DNA from: Bacteroidota bacterium
GTDB taxonomy: Bacteria; Bacteroidota; Bacteroidia; Bacteroidales; Prolixibacteraceae
DNA: 14,602 nt
Reading direction: 5' to 3'
Assembly: GCA_030691295.1 (NCBI GenBank)
Contig: JAUYEQ010000034.1
Span: 1 to 14,602, forward strand
Made by a program: the position numbers and the translations under genes. A model generated the notes under the pieces. That model worked only from the letters and a program-made list of their open reading frames with translations, searched no databases and was not told the origin of the DNA. The stretch's first letter is position 1, and each line of letters begins with the position of its first letter. Below, piece by piece: positions 7,077 through 14,337 of the stretch.

Positions 7077-7108
7077 AACAAAACCCGACCATTTGGCCGG
7101 GTTTTGTT
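7077..7108. terminator. Terminator hairpin after the regulator remnant
   Basis: AACAAAACCCGACC (7077-7090) pairs with GGCCGGGTTTTGTT (7095-7108) with one mismatch and a 4-nt loop. The A/T flanks make it usable on both strands, so it may also catch read-through from the minus-strand RHS operon. Its core AAACCCGAC-CATT-CGGGTTT repeats the hairpin at 6900-6923. Confidence 0.72.
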
Positions 7109-7119
7109 GCCTCGTAATA

Positions 7120-7180
7120 TTGAGATTATAAATCCCTCGCTAAGAAGTGCCAATTGCAAATTGGCACTAGCCGTTGCCAG
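7120..7180. repeat. Palindromic element, copy 2 (REP-like)
   Basis: Same layout as the copy at 6173-6232: TTGAGATTATAAATCC, then GCT, an A-rich bulge (AAGA), the stem AGTGCCAATT (7146-7155), loop GCA, AATTGGCACT (7159-7168), then AGC. The central stem is a perfect 10-bp match. Compared with copy 1 two base pairs changed on both sides (T-A to C-G and G-C to A-T), so pairing was kept while sequence diverged. Its right end lies 3 bases before the stop codon of the truncated RHS gene (7184-7186). Confidence 0.8.
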
Positions 7181-7183
7181 CTT

Positions 7184-10100
7184 TTATTGCATATCCGGAG
7201 GAGCATGGTTCTGCGTAAAACCAGGGTCTTGCACATACGGATCGGGTGATAAAAACTTCCCTACAATCGGGTCATACAACCTTCCATTCATGTTGTAAAG
7301 CTTAAAATCTTCCAGATACTCATGGGCGGTGAATCCACGATCGGCAAACAGGGCGGGTTCGCTGGTCAGGGTGTAGGTCCAGTCATCTTTGTCGCGGCGC
7401 CTTCCCCAGGCATCAAAGCTATACTCGTCTACGGGGTTGCTGCCGTTTTTCAGGTGGGTAATGGTACCCAAATGATCACGGAAGATGTTGTAAACCGTCC
7501 AACTTCCTGTTCCAACCTTTTTGGCTACGGCTACTGCGGTGTAGGCATCGCCTCCAATCCAAATGTATTGGGTAGTTGTGCTTCCAATCACTTCGCGCTC
7601 GCAACTGCCGCCAAAATAATAACGGGTTTTGGTTGCTGTACCGTTGGTTTTCAACACCATACGTATGCGCTGGTAATCGGCATTGTAGTCGAAATCGGCT
7701 GTTTTTTGGGCCACTCCTGTTCCTTCGGTTATTTTCTTTACTTTCTCGAAGGAGTAATAATCAATGGTTTGTTGGTCACTCGAAATGTTCGACCCATTGG
7801 TAATTTGGTCAACTGCATATGGCTGGGTGGCATCGTACACATAAGTGCCCGCGTCACTCTTGGTTTGGATATTCCCGTTTTTATTGGTGGTATAACCGAC
7901 AGATAAGTTAGAATGACCTGTAACAAAGGTCAATCGATCTAATTTATCTGCATCATATTCAAAATCTTCACGTTTACTTTGTCGCGTATTAATCCTGGTA
8001 CTCAGGTTTCCGGTGTTTGGATCAAAAGTATAGGAATATCCCTGCACGTCGGTTGAATAGTTTGCCCAAAGCAGGTTGTTGGTGTCATAAACCCATGTAC
8101 TGCCTGTAGTTCCAATATTTGCCTGTGTTATGCGCTTGTATTCGTCCATACTTGTCAATTGCCAAACGGTGGATGTGGTTCCGGCCGCTGTAAATTGGAT
8201 ACGGTAAAGATAACCACTATTTGTGTCATAATCGTACTGTTCATACTCCGAAATGCCGTTAAAATATTTCTTAAATAGTCGTCCTTTGGAGTCGTATTCG
8301 AAGGTCACCAGATTGCTTACGCCACCAATGGCTTCGGTAATCGTGCTGACCCTTCCCTTGGTATCGTAGGTATAACTACGCGAAACCCCTCCCGGCGAGG
8401 TAATGCCGCTTACCAGTTTCTTATCGTTATAGGTGTAATTGGTCTGGCCTTCGCCGGCTGGCGATGCCGTATAATAATCGAGCAGACCATCAGCCTGGTA
8501 GGTGTAGGTAGTGGTTTGCCCATCATTATTTGCCGTAGTCTTAGGCTGGCCGGTTCCATACCATGTATTGGTAATGTTTCCGGCGCTGGGGTCGGAAATC
8601 GTAAGCCTGTTCCCGTTTTTATCGTAGGTCATGCTGGTAGTTACACTACCCGGTGCAAGAGTCGATTTCAGCAGCCCGTTGGGCCAATAACTGTTGGTAA
8701 TTGTACCGCCCGGATCTTCTGTCGAAGTTACCAAACCCGCTGCGCTGATGGTTGTTTTGTAATTGCGCAAGTTAACAGACCTTGTGGCAGTTGGATTACC
8801 ATAGGGTTCTGAATAGGTTGTCGTAGGCCCGAAAATTGGGTCAAGCGAATTTACCCTTCCATAAGTATCGTGCCCAATTACATTCCACGACGATGGCGTA
8901 CCGGTTGACGGTTCTGAATACTGGCTGAGCTCGCCTTTGGTGTTGTATTTTTTATCAATCTTGACCAACGCGCCGCCAAATTTACGGGTTTCAGTACGCA
9001 GTTCGCGCCCCAGCTTATCATACCATACCTTGGTTTGCGAACCGTCGTTGCCAGTTTTGTCTACATAATACCGGGCATTTGTCGGCCCCCCCGAAATATT
9101 ATAGCTACGGGCAATTGTGTTCGAAATACCTGTTGATGGCACCATACTGCTTAACTGGTCGGCTGAATTGTAATTGTAGGTAACCACATTGCCAAACGGA
9201 TCGGTCTGGGTATTAATTAACCCAGTTGTTGAATACCATGTATTATTGGTTTCGCGGCTAAGCTGGTCGGTTACTTTTAGCAGGTTTATTCCGTTGTTAT
9301 CATACAAATAGGTTGTATGTGTTTCGGCCAGACCAGTTGCTGCCTTGTGTTCAGCCGCCAAATTACCGAACGCATCGTAATCGCGGTTCAATTGCCACCA
9401 ACTGGCATCGCCCAAATTATTTTGGTCAATATCAGGGGAATTGCTGGTTTGCGAATAGCTGCGAGTTGTTACATAAGTCTGAGAGACTCCTTCTTGCACT
9501 GAATTTTCAGTAATTGTGGTAGGCCGACCAATTAACCAGTCGGCAACTTTTTCGTTGTTATAGGCAAAACTGGTTGTTTGAGTATGGTTAGTACCATATC
9601 TTTTACTTATAGAGTTTAAATTCCCATACTTGTTCGAGTTAGCCAATAATGGAAAATCTAAAGTTGTTGTTACACTTAAATTTTTCAGGTTGTTCGTTTC
9701 TGTACTCGAAGCAATGTATGGGAATATCCGGCCACTTTCATTGAAGGTTGATTCAACCCAGGTATTTACTGAAGTAGAAACCGGGGTACTCCCTTGCTTA
9801 GTATAACTGGTCGATAATTTTGGGTAATAGTAAGGACTATCAAACGCATAATTGTTTTCAGTAGATATGTCTGTATCCACATTGGTCTGGGTTGTTTTGG
9901 TAAAGCCCAGGAACCCTTTTCCTTTGAGGTGAATCTTGGCACCCGTGTATTTGTAGGTGGTAGTAAACAACCCGCCCATAGCATCCTCTGAATCAACCTG
10001 CCGTACCAATTGCATGCCCGACGAGAAATCGCAAAGCGGGTACTGCGCACCCGAACCACGGGCATAAACATTGATGTCAGACATGGGCTTATAAGTGATC

Positions 10101-12403
10101 TGTGTTTTTGCCCCAAACCCGTCGATTACATTGCTTAACAGGTTGCTGGGGGTACCGATGGCAAAGGAAAAACGTCTGGAATCCTTAGTAAAAGGGTGTC
10201 TATAGAAAACTTCATCGCGTCCATCCCCATTATAGTCAGCAAAATAAAAAAAGAAAGTTGAATAATACTCTTCCCATGATATCGGTGGGTTCGGTGGGGT
10301 ATCTCCAAAATACTGGCCCATTAAAAATTCTAATTGTGAAGTATATTCGGTTATGTTATATTCAAGTCCGTTGCCTTTATTTATGGCAACATTAATCCGG
10401 GTTTTACTGTTATTAGTATCGGTTCCATTGCCCAATATAATAATGTCCATTTTACCGTCACCATTAACATCCGCACTGTAAAATTGGTTGTTTTCTTTAA
10501 AAGTGTTAAAGGTTGAAAAACCATAAATTTGCCGCAGTTGAAATGTATTATTAACAAAATTAACAAACCACCAGTTGCCTGAGGAATGAGGACTTGTAAG
10601 AATCATATCGGTAGTTCCATCCCCATCATAATCTCCAAGGGCTAATAAGTGGATGTTTTTAGGATTACTACCATTACTGGTTTCAATTAATGAATTATTA
10701 GCACCCTTGAACTCAAATAATTTATATCCAGTACTAAATAACGCCAAAATATCAGAACATCCATCTCCATTGAAATCTATAATTTTTGTTGACTCTCCAG
10801 TGTCCCTGTAACCATATGGAGCGGTGCCAAAAGAAATAATTTGGCCACTAATAACATAGGATCCTCCAGTATATGAATGAACACCATAATATGAGGAATT
10901 GGAATTAATTACTAATATTTCATGTTTTCCATCCCCATTATAATTTATAATTTCGATCCTATCAGTCTCGCTAATACTCCCAAATGATGGATTAACTGTA
11001 AAGCTTGGCCCATTAGATTGATAAAATGCCAGCGAACTATAATTTATCCTAATTAAATCCGTAAGCCCATCACCATTCATATCTGAAGCAATGAAATTTT
11101 TAAAATTGGAATCTAAACTTCCTTCAGCTGTATACACCATATTTCCATTACTATCTGCCAGATATAACTTCCACTTATCACTTGTTGAAAAAATTTTCCA
11201 TGCCGGAATTGTTACAAAATCAGTCCGTCCATCCCCATTAAAATCTCCATGAAAAAATCTTTCTCTTACTGGGCTTGAATAATGGGTTGCCTGAGAAAAT
11301 TGATCGATTTGATCGGTATAGGTAAATACTAACGGATTCAACGGTTGGTTTTGGCTGCTGTATTCGGTAATTTTCTGCAACTGGGCATAATTATCGAGCA
11401 TATATTCCATAACATACTTCTTATACGTTTGCGCGTTGTTTTTAACCTCGATGTTGTCGAGCAAGAGGTCGCGTGTAAACTCCTTGCCTCCATACACATA
11501 GGTGCTTATATCGCTCCGTTGTTTGTAACGAAAATTAATCTCTGCGAATGTACTTGTAGTACCGGCATACTGAATCTGTAAAATTGGCCGTTCATCGTCC
11601 GATTCAAAGTAAGTGAAAGTGATAGAATTGCCATACCGATCGGTAATCTTATTGACCTTCCAGGTTAAAACACAGGTGCCATCGCGTAAGACCTTCGAAT
11701 CGTCTGTATGTCCGTATTCGCAAATCAATCCTGATTTAGTGCGGACTTCAAACCAGGCTGGCCCCTGCCCAGTGCCTGATGAGTCATTTGCAGTAACTTT
11801 CGAGAATTCTTCCAATTCGGTTCCGTATTCGCTTAGGTCTTCACCATAGGTCTTGCTATTTGTCAGTATAAGCCTTTTCCCGTCTAAACTATACTTGTCG
11901 GTTAAGTCGCCTTTTACTGGCTGCGACTGATTTTCGAAATATAAGTTCTGCCCTACACGGTTTATGACAGAGAGCCCCCCTATGTTCCAACCAATTCCCG
12001 TCAGTCCATCATTGAAGCTGCTCAGGTAATTCAGGCTTAAATTGGGTTTTAGTCCTGCAGTTCCTTTCGGCAAATCCAACGGTACGTTATAGTTTGCCAT
12101 TCCGGAAATATTGAGTTCTCCGGATGTTTTACCAACCGCCAAGGCCGTATTTATGGAATAACTGCTTTGGTCGATTGCTGTACCATAGCTTGTAAAACCT
12201 GTAACCACCGGATTTACAATTTGGGTAAGAAAAGTACCTCCCGCCGGAGTGTATGAATAACCGGATGCCAGAGTAATGCTGTTTCGGGCCTGAACGGTTA
12301 TATTGCCTTGTTGTGCTGTGTTCAGCACAACATCGAAGGGCTGCCCTATGCCGCTCAAAGCGCACAACATGCCCATAAAGAATATATATTTAATTCTTTT
12401 CAT
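7184..12403 (-). CDS. SpvB/FG-GAP/RHS-repeat secreted protein, truncated at the RHS core end
   Basis: A 1739-residue exported protein of the RHS/TcB-TcC type. In order: signal peptide (about 1-20, MKRIKYIFFMGMLCALSGIG), an SpvB-like N-terminal domain (PLDLPKGTAGLKPNLSLNYL; DGLTGIGWNIGGLSVINR), seven FG-GAP/VCBS-type motifs near residues 387, 442, 487, 543, 590, 644 and 724 (DFNGDGRTDF and similar), a TcB-middle-like part, then YD repeats from about 1000. The RHS core appears near 1640 (FRDHLGTITHLKNG, YSFDAWGRRRDKDDW) and ends with YDPIVGKFLSPDPYVQDPG. Such proteins form a shell around a C-terminal toxin. Here the product stops after FTQN-HAPPDMQ: the usual NRYSYxxNNPL and DPxG cleavage motifs, and any toxin tip, are absent. 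No immunity gene is seen. It may be an eroded toxin or a surface protein without a toxic tip. Last gene of a minus-strand operon. Confidence 0.9.
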   Translation of the reverse strand: MKRIKYIFFMGMLCALSGIGQPFDVVLNTAQQGNITVQARNSITLASGYSYTPAGGTFLTQIVNPVVTGFTSYGTAIDQSSYSINTALAVGKTSGELNISGMANYNVPLDLPKGTAGLKPNLSLNYLSSFNDGLTGIGWNIGGLSVINRVGQNLYFENQSQPVKGDLTDKYSLDGKRLILTNSKTYGEDLSEYGTELEEFSKVTANDSSGTGQGPAWFEVRTKSGLICEYGHTDDSKVLRDGTCVLTWKVNKITDRYGNSITFTYFESDDERPILQIQYAGTTSTFAEINFRYKQRSDISTYVYGGKEFTRDLLLDNIEVKNNAQTYKKYVMEYMLDNYAQLQKITEYSSQNQPLNPLVFTYTDQIDQFSQATHYSSPVRERFFHGDFNGDGRTDFVTIPAWKIFSTSDKWKLYLADSNGNMVYTAEGSLDSNFKNFIASDMNGDGLTDLIRINYSSLAFYQSNGPSFTVNPSFGSISETDRIEIINYNGDGKHEILVINSNSSYYGVHSYTGGSYVISGQIISFGTAPYGYRDTGESTKIIDFNGDGCSDILALFSTGYKLFEFKGANNSLIETSNGSNPKNIHLLALGDYDGDGTTDMILTSPHSSGNWWFVNFVNNTFQLRQIYGFSTFNTFKENNQFYSADVNGDGKMDIIILGNGTDTNNSKTRINVAINKGNGLEYNITEYTSQLEFLMGQYFGDTPPNPPISWEEYYSTFFFYFADYNGDGRDEVFYRHPFTKDSRRFSFAIGTPSNLLSNVIDGFGAKTQITYKPMSDINVYARGSGAQYPLCDFSSGMQLVRQVDSEDAMGGLFTTTYKYTGAKIHLKGKGFLGFTKTTQTNVDTDISTENNYAFDSPYYYPKLSTSYTKQGSTPVSTSVNTWVESTFNESGRIFPYIASSTETNNLKNLSVTTTLDFPLLANSNKYGNLNSISKRYGTNHTQTTSFAYNNEKVADWLIGRPTTITENSVQEGVSQTYVTTRSYSQTSNSPDIDQNNLGDASWWQLNRDYDAFGNLAAEHKAATGLAETHTTYLYDNNGINLLKVTDQLSRETNNTWYSTTGLINTQTDPFGNVVTYNYNSADQLSSMVPSTGISNTIARSYNISGGPTNARYYVDKTGNDGSQTKVWYDKLGRELRTETRKFGGALVKIDKKYNTKGELSQYSEPSTGTPSSWNVIGHDTYGRVNSLDPIFGPTTTYSEPYGNPTATRSVNLRNYKTTISAAGLVTSTEDPGGTITNSYWPNGLLKSTLAPGSVTTSMTYDKNGNRLTISDPSAGNITNTWYGTGQPKTTANNDGQTTTYTYQADGLLDYYTASPAGEGQTNYTYNDKKLVSGITSPGGVSRSYTYDTKGRVSTITEAIGGVSNLVTFEYDSKGRLFKKYFNGISEYEQYDYDTNSGYLYRIQFTAAGTTSTVWQLTSMDEYKRITQANIGTTGSTWVYDTNNLLWANYSTDVQGYSYTFDPNTGNLSTRINTRQSKREDFEYDADKLDRLTFVTGHSNLSVGYTTNKNGNIQTKSDAGTYVYDATQPYAVDQITNGSNISSDQQTIDYYSFEKVKKITEGTGVAQKTADFDYNADYQRIRMVLKTNGTATKTRYYFGGSCEREVIGSTTTQYIWIGGDAYTAVAVAKKVGTGSWTVYNIFRDHLGTITHLKNGSNPVDEYSFDAWGRRRDKDDWTYTLTSEPALFADRGFTAHEYLEDFKLYNMNGRLYDPIVGKFLSPDPYVQDPGFTQNHAPPDMQ

Positions 12404-12426
12404 TTGTTTTTCGTATAAAAGGAGTG

Positions 12427-12873
12427 CTACTCTTTAATGATTTTCCATTCTTTCCGGTCTTTTGGGCCAATCTGAATGCTCATGATGTATAATCCGGATG
12501 GATAGGCAGAGAGGTCTAACTCGTTGTTTACTTCTCCGGCAGATTGCTGAATAATCAACCTACCACTCGAATCATGCAGCCTGATGGTTGCTTCCTGTTC
12601 GGTTAATGCTGGCAAGTCAATCCTCAGCAAACCTTTAGTCGGATTCGGATAGATACGGGTTTTTTGTAACCCTATCTGGTCATCCAATGGTTTTTCAACT
12701 TGTTTTGCATGAAGTGAATCGGCGGGAATGGTGCCACTTTTCAGAAGGATGAGCGCGCGGGTTACGCGGTTTCCCCGGCTGTCGTATGTAAAACCGTATT
12801 TAGGTTGAGCAGGGGCGGTTGCTGAAAATAAAACAGAAAACAGCAACAATGCCATTATGTGTATAAGTTTCAT
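12427..12873 (-). CDS. Small T9SS sorting-domain protein with one YD-like motif
   Basis: A 148-residue secreted protein. A signal peptide spans about 1-22 (ending ATAPAQ), followed at 30-36 by YDSRGNR, a match to the YD repeat of RHS proteins, then a linker and a T9SS type A sorting domain from about 72 (TRIYPNPTKGLLRIDLP at 73-88; SGLYIMSIQIG; terminal Lys-rich WKIIKE). The sorting domain sends cargo through the type IX machinery to the cell surface, so the protein should be surface-anchored or released. There is almost no cargo between signal and sorting domain, which is unusual. It starts 6 nt after the S74-domain gene and ends 23 nt before the RHS gene, so the three are very likely co-expressed. 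The partner RHS protein has no visible sorting domain of its own. Confidence 0.88.
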   Translation of the reverse strand: MKLIHIMALLLFSVLFSATAPAQPKYGFTYDSRGNRVTRALILLKSGTIPADSLHAKQVEKPLDDQIGLQKTRIYPNPTKGLLRIDLPALTEQEATIRLHDSSGRLIIQQSAGEVNNELDLSAYPSGLYIMSIQIGPKDRKEWKIIKE

Positions 12874-12879
12874 AGTTGG

Positions 12880-13518
12880 TTACTTTTCATTGATCAGTTT
12901 CTTCAATTCATCAATTTGGGTCTGTTGCTCTTTTATGGCTTCTACCAAAACAGGTATTAATTGTATATAGTTAACGGAATAAAGGTCATTACTTGGATCA
13001 AGATAAACCGTTTCAGGAAATACTTCTTTAAGCTCTTGTGCAAGAAAACCGATTTCATTTTTACCCTTTTCTACAAGTGATTTTTTAAGTTTCTCATCAT
13101 TAACATTAAAGTAATCGCTTTTAATATCGTACTGTACACCCCTAAGTTTCTGAATTTTCGCAAGTGAATTATTCAGGTTTTTAATATTTTCTTTAACGCT
13201 TTCATCTGAAGTGTAAGTTAGCTGTCTGGTAAGCACATGATCTATATACAATAAACCAAACCGCTTAGCGGAGGTACCCAAGCAACCATACCAGTCATCG
13301 GCTGGATGAATAGTTGGCAAACCTAAATATCCGGTATTATCGAATATCAATGCCCCACTGGAAGCCCACCAACGACCAGTGCCATACCAATCTAAATTAT
13401 AAGCAGGGCTGGTATTGTTTATCCCTACATACCCGGTACTGGCAACTTTAATCTGCGCAATTGCGCCAAACGAAAGGGCCATAAAGCCCAACACGAAAAT
13501 GATAACTAATTTTTTCAT
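12880..13518 (-). CDS. Secreted tail-fibre-like protein with S74 intramolecular chaperone domain
   Basis: A 212-residue protein with a signal peptide (1-21, MKKLVIIFVLGFMALSFGAIA), a tail-fibre-like head (STGYVGINNTSPAYNLD, 27-43) and a C-terminal S74-type chaperone domain starting at TSDESVKENIKNL (103-115) and containing EIGFLAQELKEVFPETV. It ends in a coiled coil (about 187-212, LVEAIKEQQTQIDELKKL). In phage tail spikes and other trimeric proteins this domain drives trimer assembly and may then cut itself off at the Ser-Asp near its start; here S104-D105 are kept. A secreted, trimer-forming surface protein is likely. Its partner in the operon is the T9SS-domain gene 6 nt downstream. No Bacteroidota promoter box is seen directly upstream on this strand, so it may be read through from the ATPase gene. 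Confidence 0.85.
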   Translation of the reverse strand: MKKLVIIFVLGFMALSFGAIAQIKVASTGYVGINNTSPAYNLDWYGTGRWWASSGALIFDNTGYLGLPTIHPADDWYGCLGTSAKRFGLLYIDHVLTRQLTYTSDESVKENIKNLNNSLAKIQKLRGVQYDIKSDYFNVNDEKLKKSLVEKGKNEIGFLAQELKEVFPETVYLDPSNDLYSVNYIQLIPVLVEAIKEQQTQIDELKKLINEK

Positions 13519-13525
13519 ACCTTTG
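13518..13525 (+). promoter_or_regulatory. TAnnTTTG box on the plus strand upstream of a gene-less terminator
   Basis: TACCTTTG matches the -7 consensus and points away from the S74-domain gene, overlapping the first base of its start codon. No coding gene follows on the plus strand, but two hairpins and a T-run do. No TTTG is found at the -33 position, so this is weak evidence on its own. Confidence 0.3.
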
Positions 13526-13531
13526 GTTGTT

Positions 13532-13616
13532 TTGGTGGGGGCGTTAGCTCCCCGGTTTATAAATAATTATTTGTATTAATTGCCCCGTTCTGCCTGGTAC
13601 GCAGGGCGGGGTTTTT
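13532..13616 (+). ncRNA. Candidate plus-strand small RNA
   Basis: Downstream of the box at 13518-13525 a transcript of about 85 nt would contain GGGGG (13537-13541) pairing with TCCCC (13549-13553) across a 7-nt loop, an A/T-rich linker, and a terminator hairpin ending at 13616. Both stems use G-U pairs that exist only in the plus-strand RNA; in the minus-strand RNA the same places are A-C mismatches. This strand bias favours a plus-strand transcript. There is no open frame of note. It does not match any RNA family I can name. An alternative is that only the terminator is real and serves transcription coming from elsewhere. Confidence 0.3.
13583..13616 (+). terminator. Intrinsic terminator on the plus strand without an upstream gene
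   Basis: CCCCGTTCTGC (13583-13593) pairs with GCAGGGCGGGG (13601-13611): 11 bp with two G-U pairs and a 7-nt loop, followed by TTTTT. It is a canonical intrinsic terminator for the plus strand. All coding genes around it are on the minus strand, where the stem has two mismatches and no T-run. Confidence 0.7.
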
Positions 13617-13630
13617 AGCTTTTGTTCGTT

Positions 13631-14326
13631 TTATGCTTCCAGCCTGACATTATCAAATAAATTTACTTTATCACGCAGAGATAATTCAATGGCTTTTTTT
13701 ATACTCATTTGCTGTGGCAAGTTCAGTAATTCTATGATTCTTTCCAGGCGTTGTTCTAAGCTGCCTCTGACAATTATTGGTTTTATATCCCATTCTTGGT
13801 ATGTATGCAATAAAAGTTTTTCAGATTCACTTCTGAATTTTTCTTTAACAGGGCGGTGACCATCGGGCGTAAATGCAAACTCTATTGGTAGATGGATTAC
13901 CGTATCATAGTTGCCTTTTACATATTGTTTTGCCACGGTGCCAAAAGCTTCCATCGTTTTTTGAAATACCTCGTAACCAGCATAGTTTGCTAGTTTTTGC
14001 CATTTTACTTTGAGTATGTGTTCATTGGGGTTCAGTCCATATTTTAACCTTGTGGTTCCGTAAATCCATTCCTGAATGGCACAACCGTCGGATATGAAAT
14101 GGTTATTATATTGGCATTCAGATTCACACCGTTCCAGGAATCTTCTAATTCCCAGTTCAATAAGTTCGTGAGGCAAACATATTTCCAGCCTTTTTCCTGG
14201 ATGAGCTATCGGTATTATCTCCCGCATTGTTTTGGCGTGCGTTTTTGGAATTCCTGTAAGATAAGACAGCGCCAATGTTGTGGTAGTTTTTCCAGTTGAA
14301 TATGTTCCTGATACAGCTATTTTCAT
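13631..14326 (-). CDS. AAA_28-like P-loop ATPase/kinase of unknown role
   Basis: A 231-residue cytoplasmic protein. The Walker A motif is SGTYSTGKTT (G7-T15). NNHFISDGCAIQEW (D80) matches the place of the 'SDR' strand in AAA_28/NadR-like NTPases, and HLPIEFAFTPDGHRPVKEKF (146-165) fits the family's 'PE-x-x-x-x-x-DG-x-R' signature near the C-terminal half. These proteins resemble nucleoside-type kinases, but their substrate is mostly unknown. There is no signal peptide or membrane segment. It follows the partial upstream gene by 11 nt and precedes the secreted S74-domain gene by 112 nt. A role in the surface-protein operon is not evident; association by position only. Confidence 0.75.
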   Translation of the reverse strand: MKIAVSGTYSTGKTTTTLALSYLTGIPKTHAKTMREIIPIAHPGKRLEICLPHELIELGIRRFLERCESECQYNNHFISDGCAIQEWIYGTTRLKYGLNPNEHILKVKWQKLANYAGYEVFQKTMEAFGTVAKQYVKGNYDTVIHLPIEFAFTPDGHRPVKEKFRSESEKLLLHTYQEWDIKPIIVRGSLEQRLERIIELLNLPQQMSIKKAIELSLRDKVNLFDNVRLEA

Positions 14327-14337
14327 ACATATTAGTT

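Noticed and set aside
7322..7906. A 194-codon plus-strand frame opposite the RHS gene
   Set aside because: It is a shadow of the RHS coding strand; it has no recognisable domain and no promoter, and the minus-strand frame is clearly the real gene.
7184..12403. Repeated DxNGDGxxD and YD motifs considered as a DNA tandem repeat
   Set aside because: Motifs are repeated at protein level with irregular spacing and little nucleotide identity, so they are domain repeats, not a tandem DNA array.
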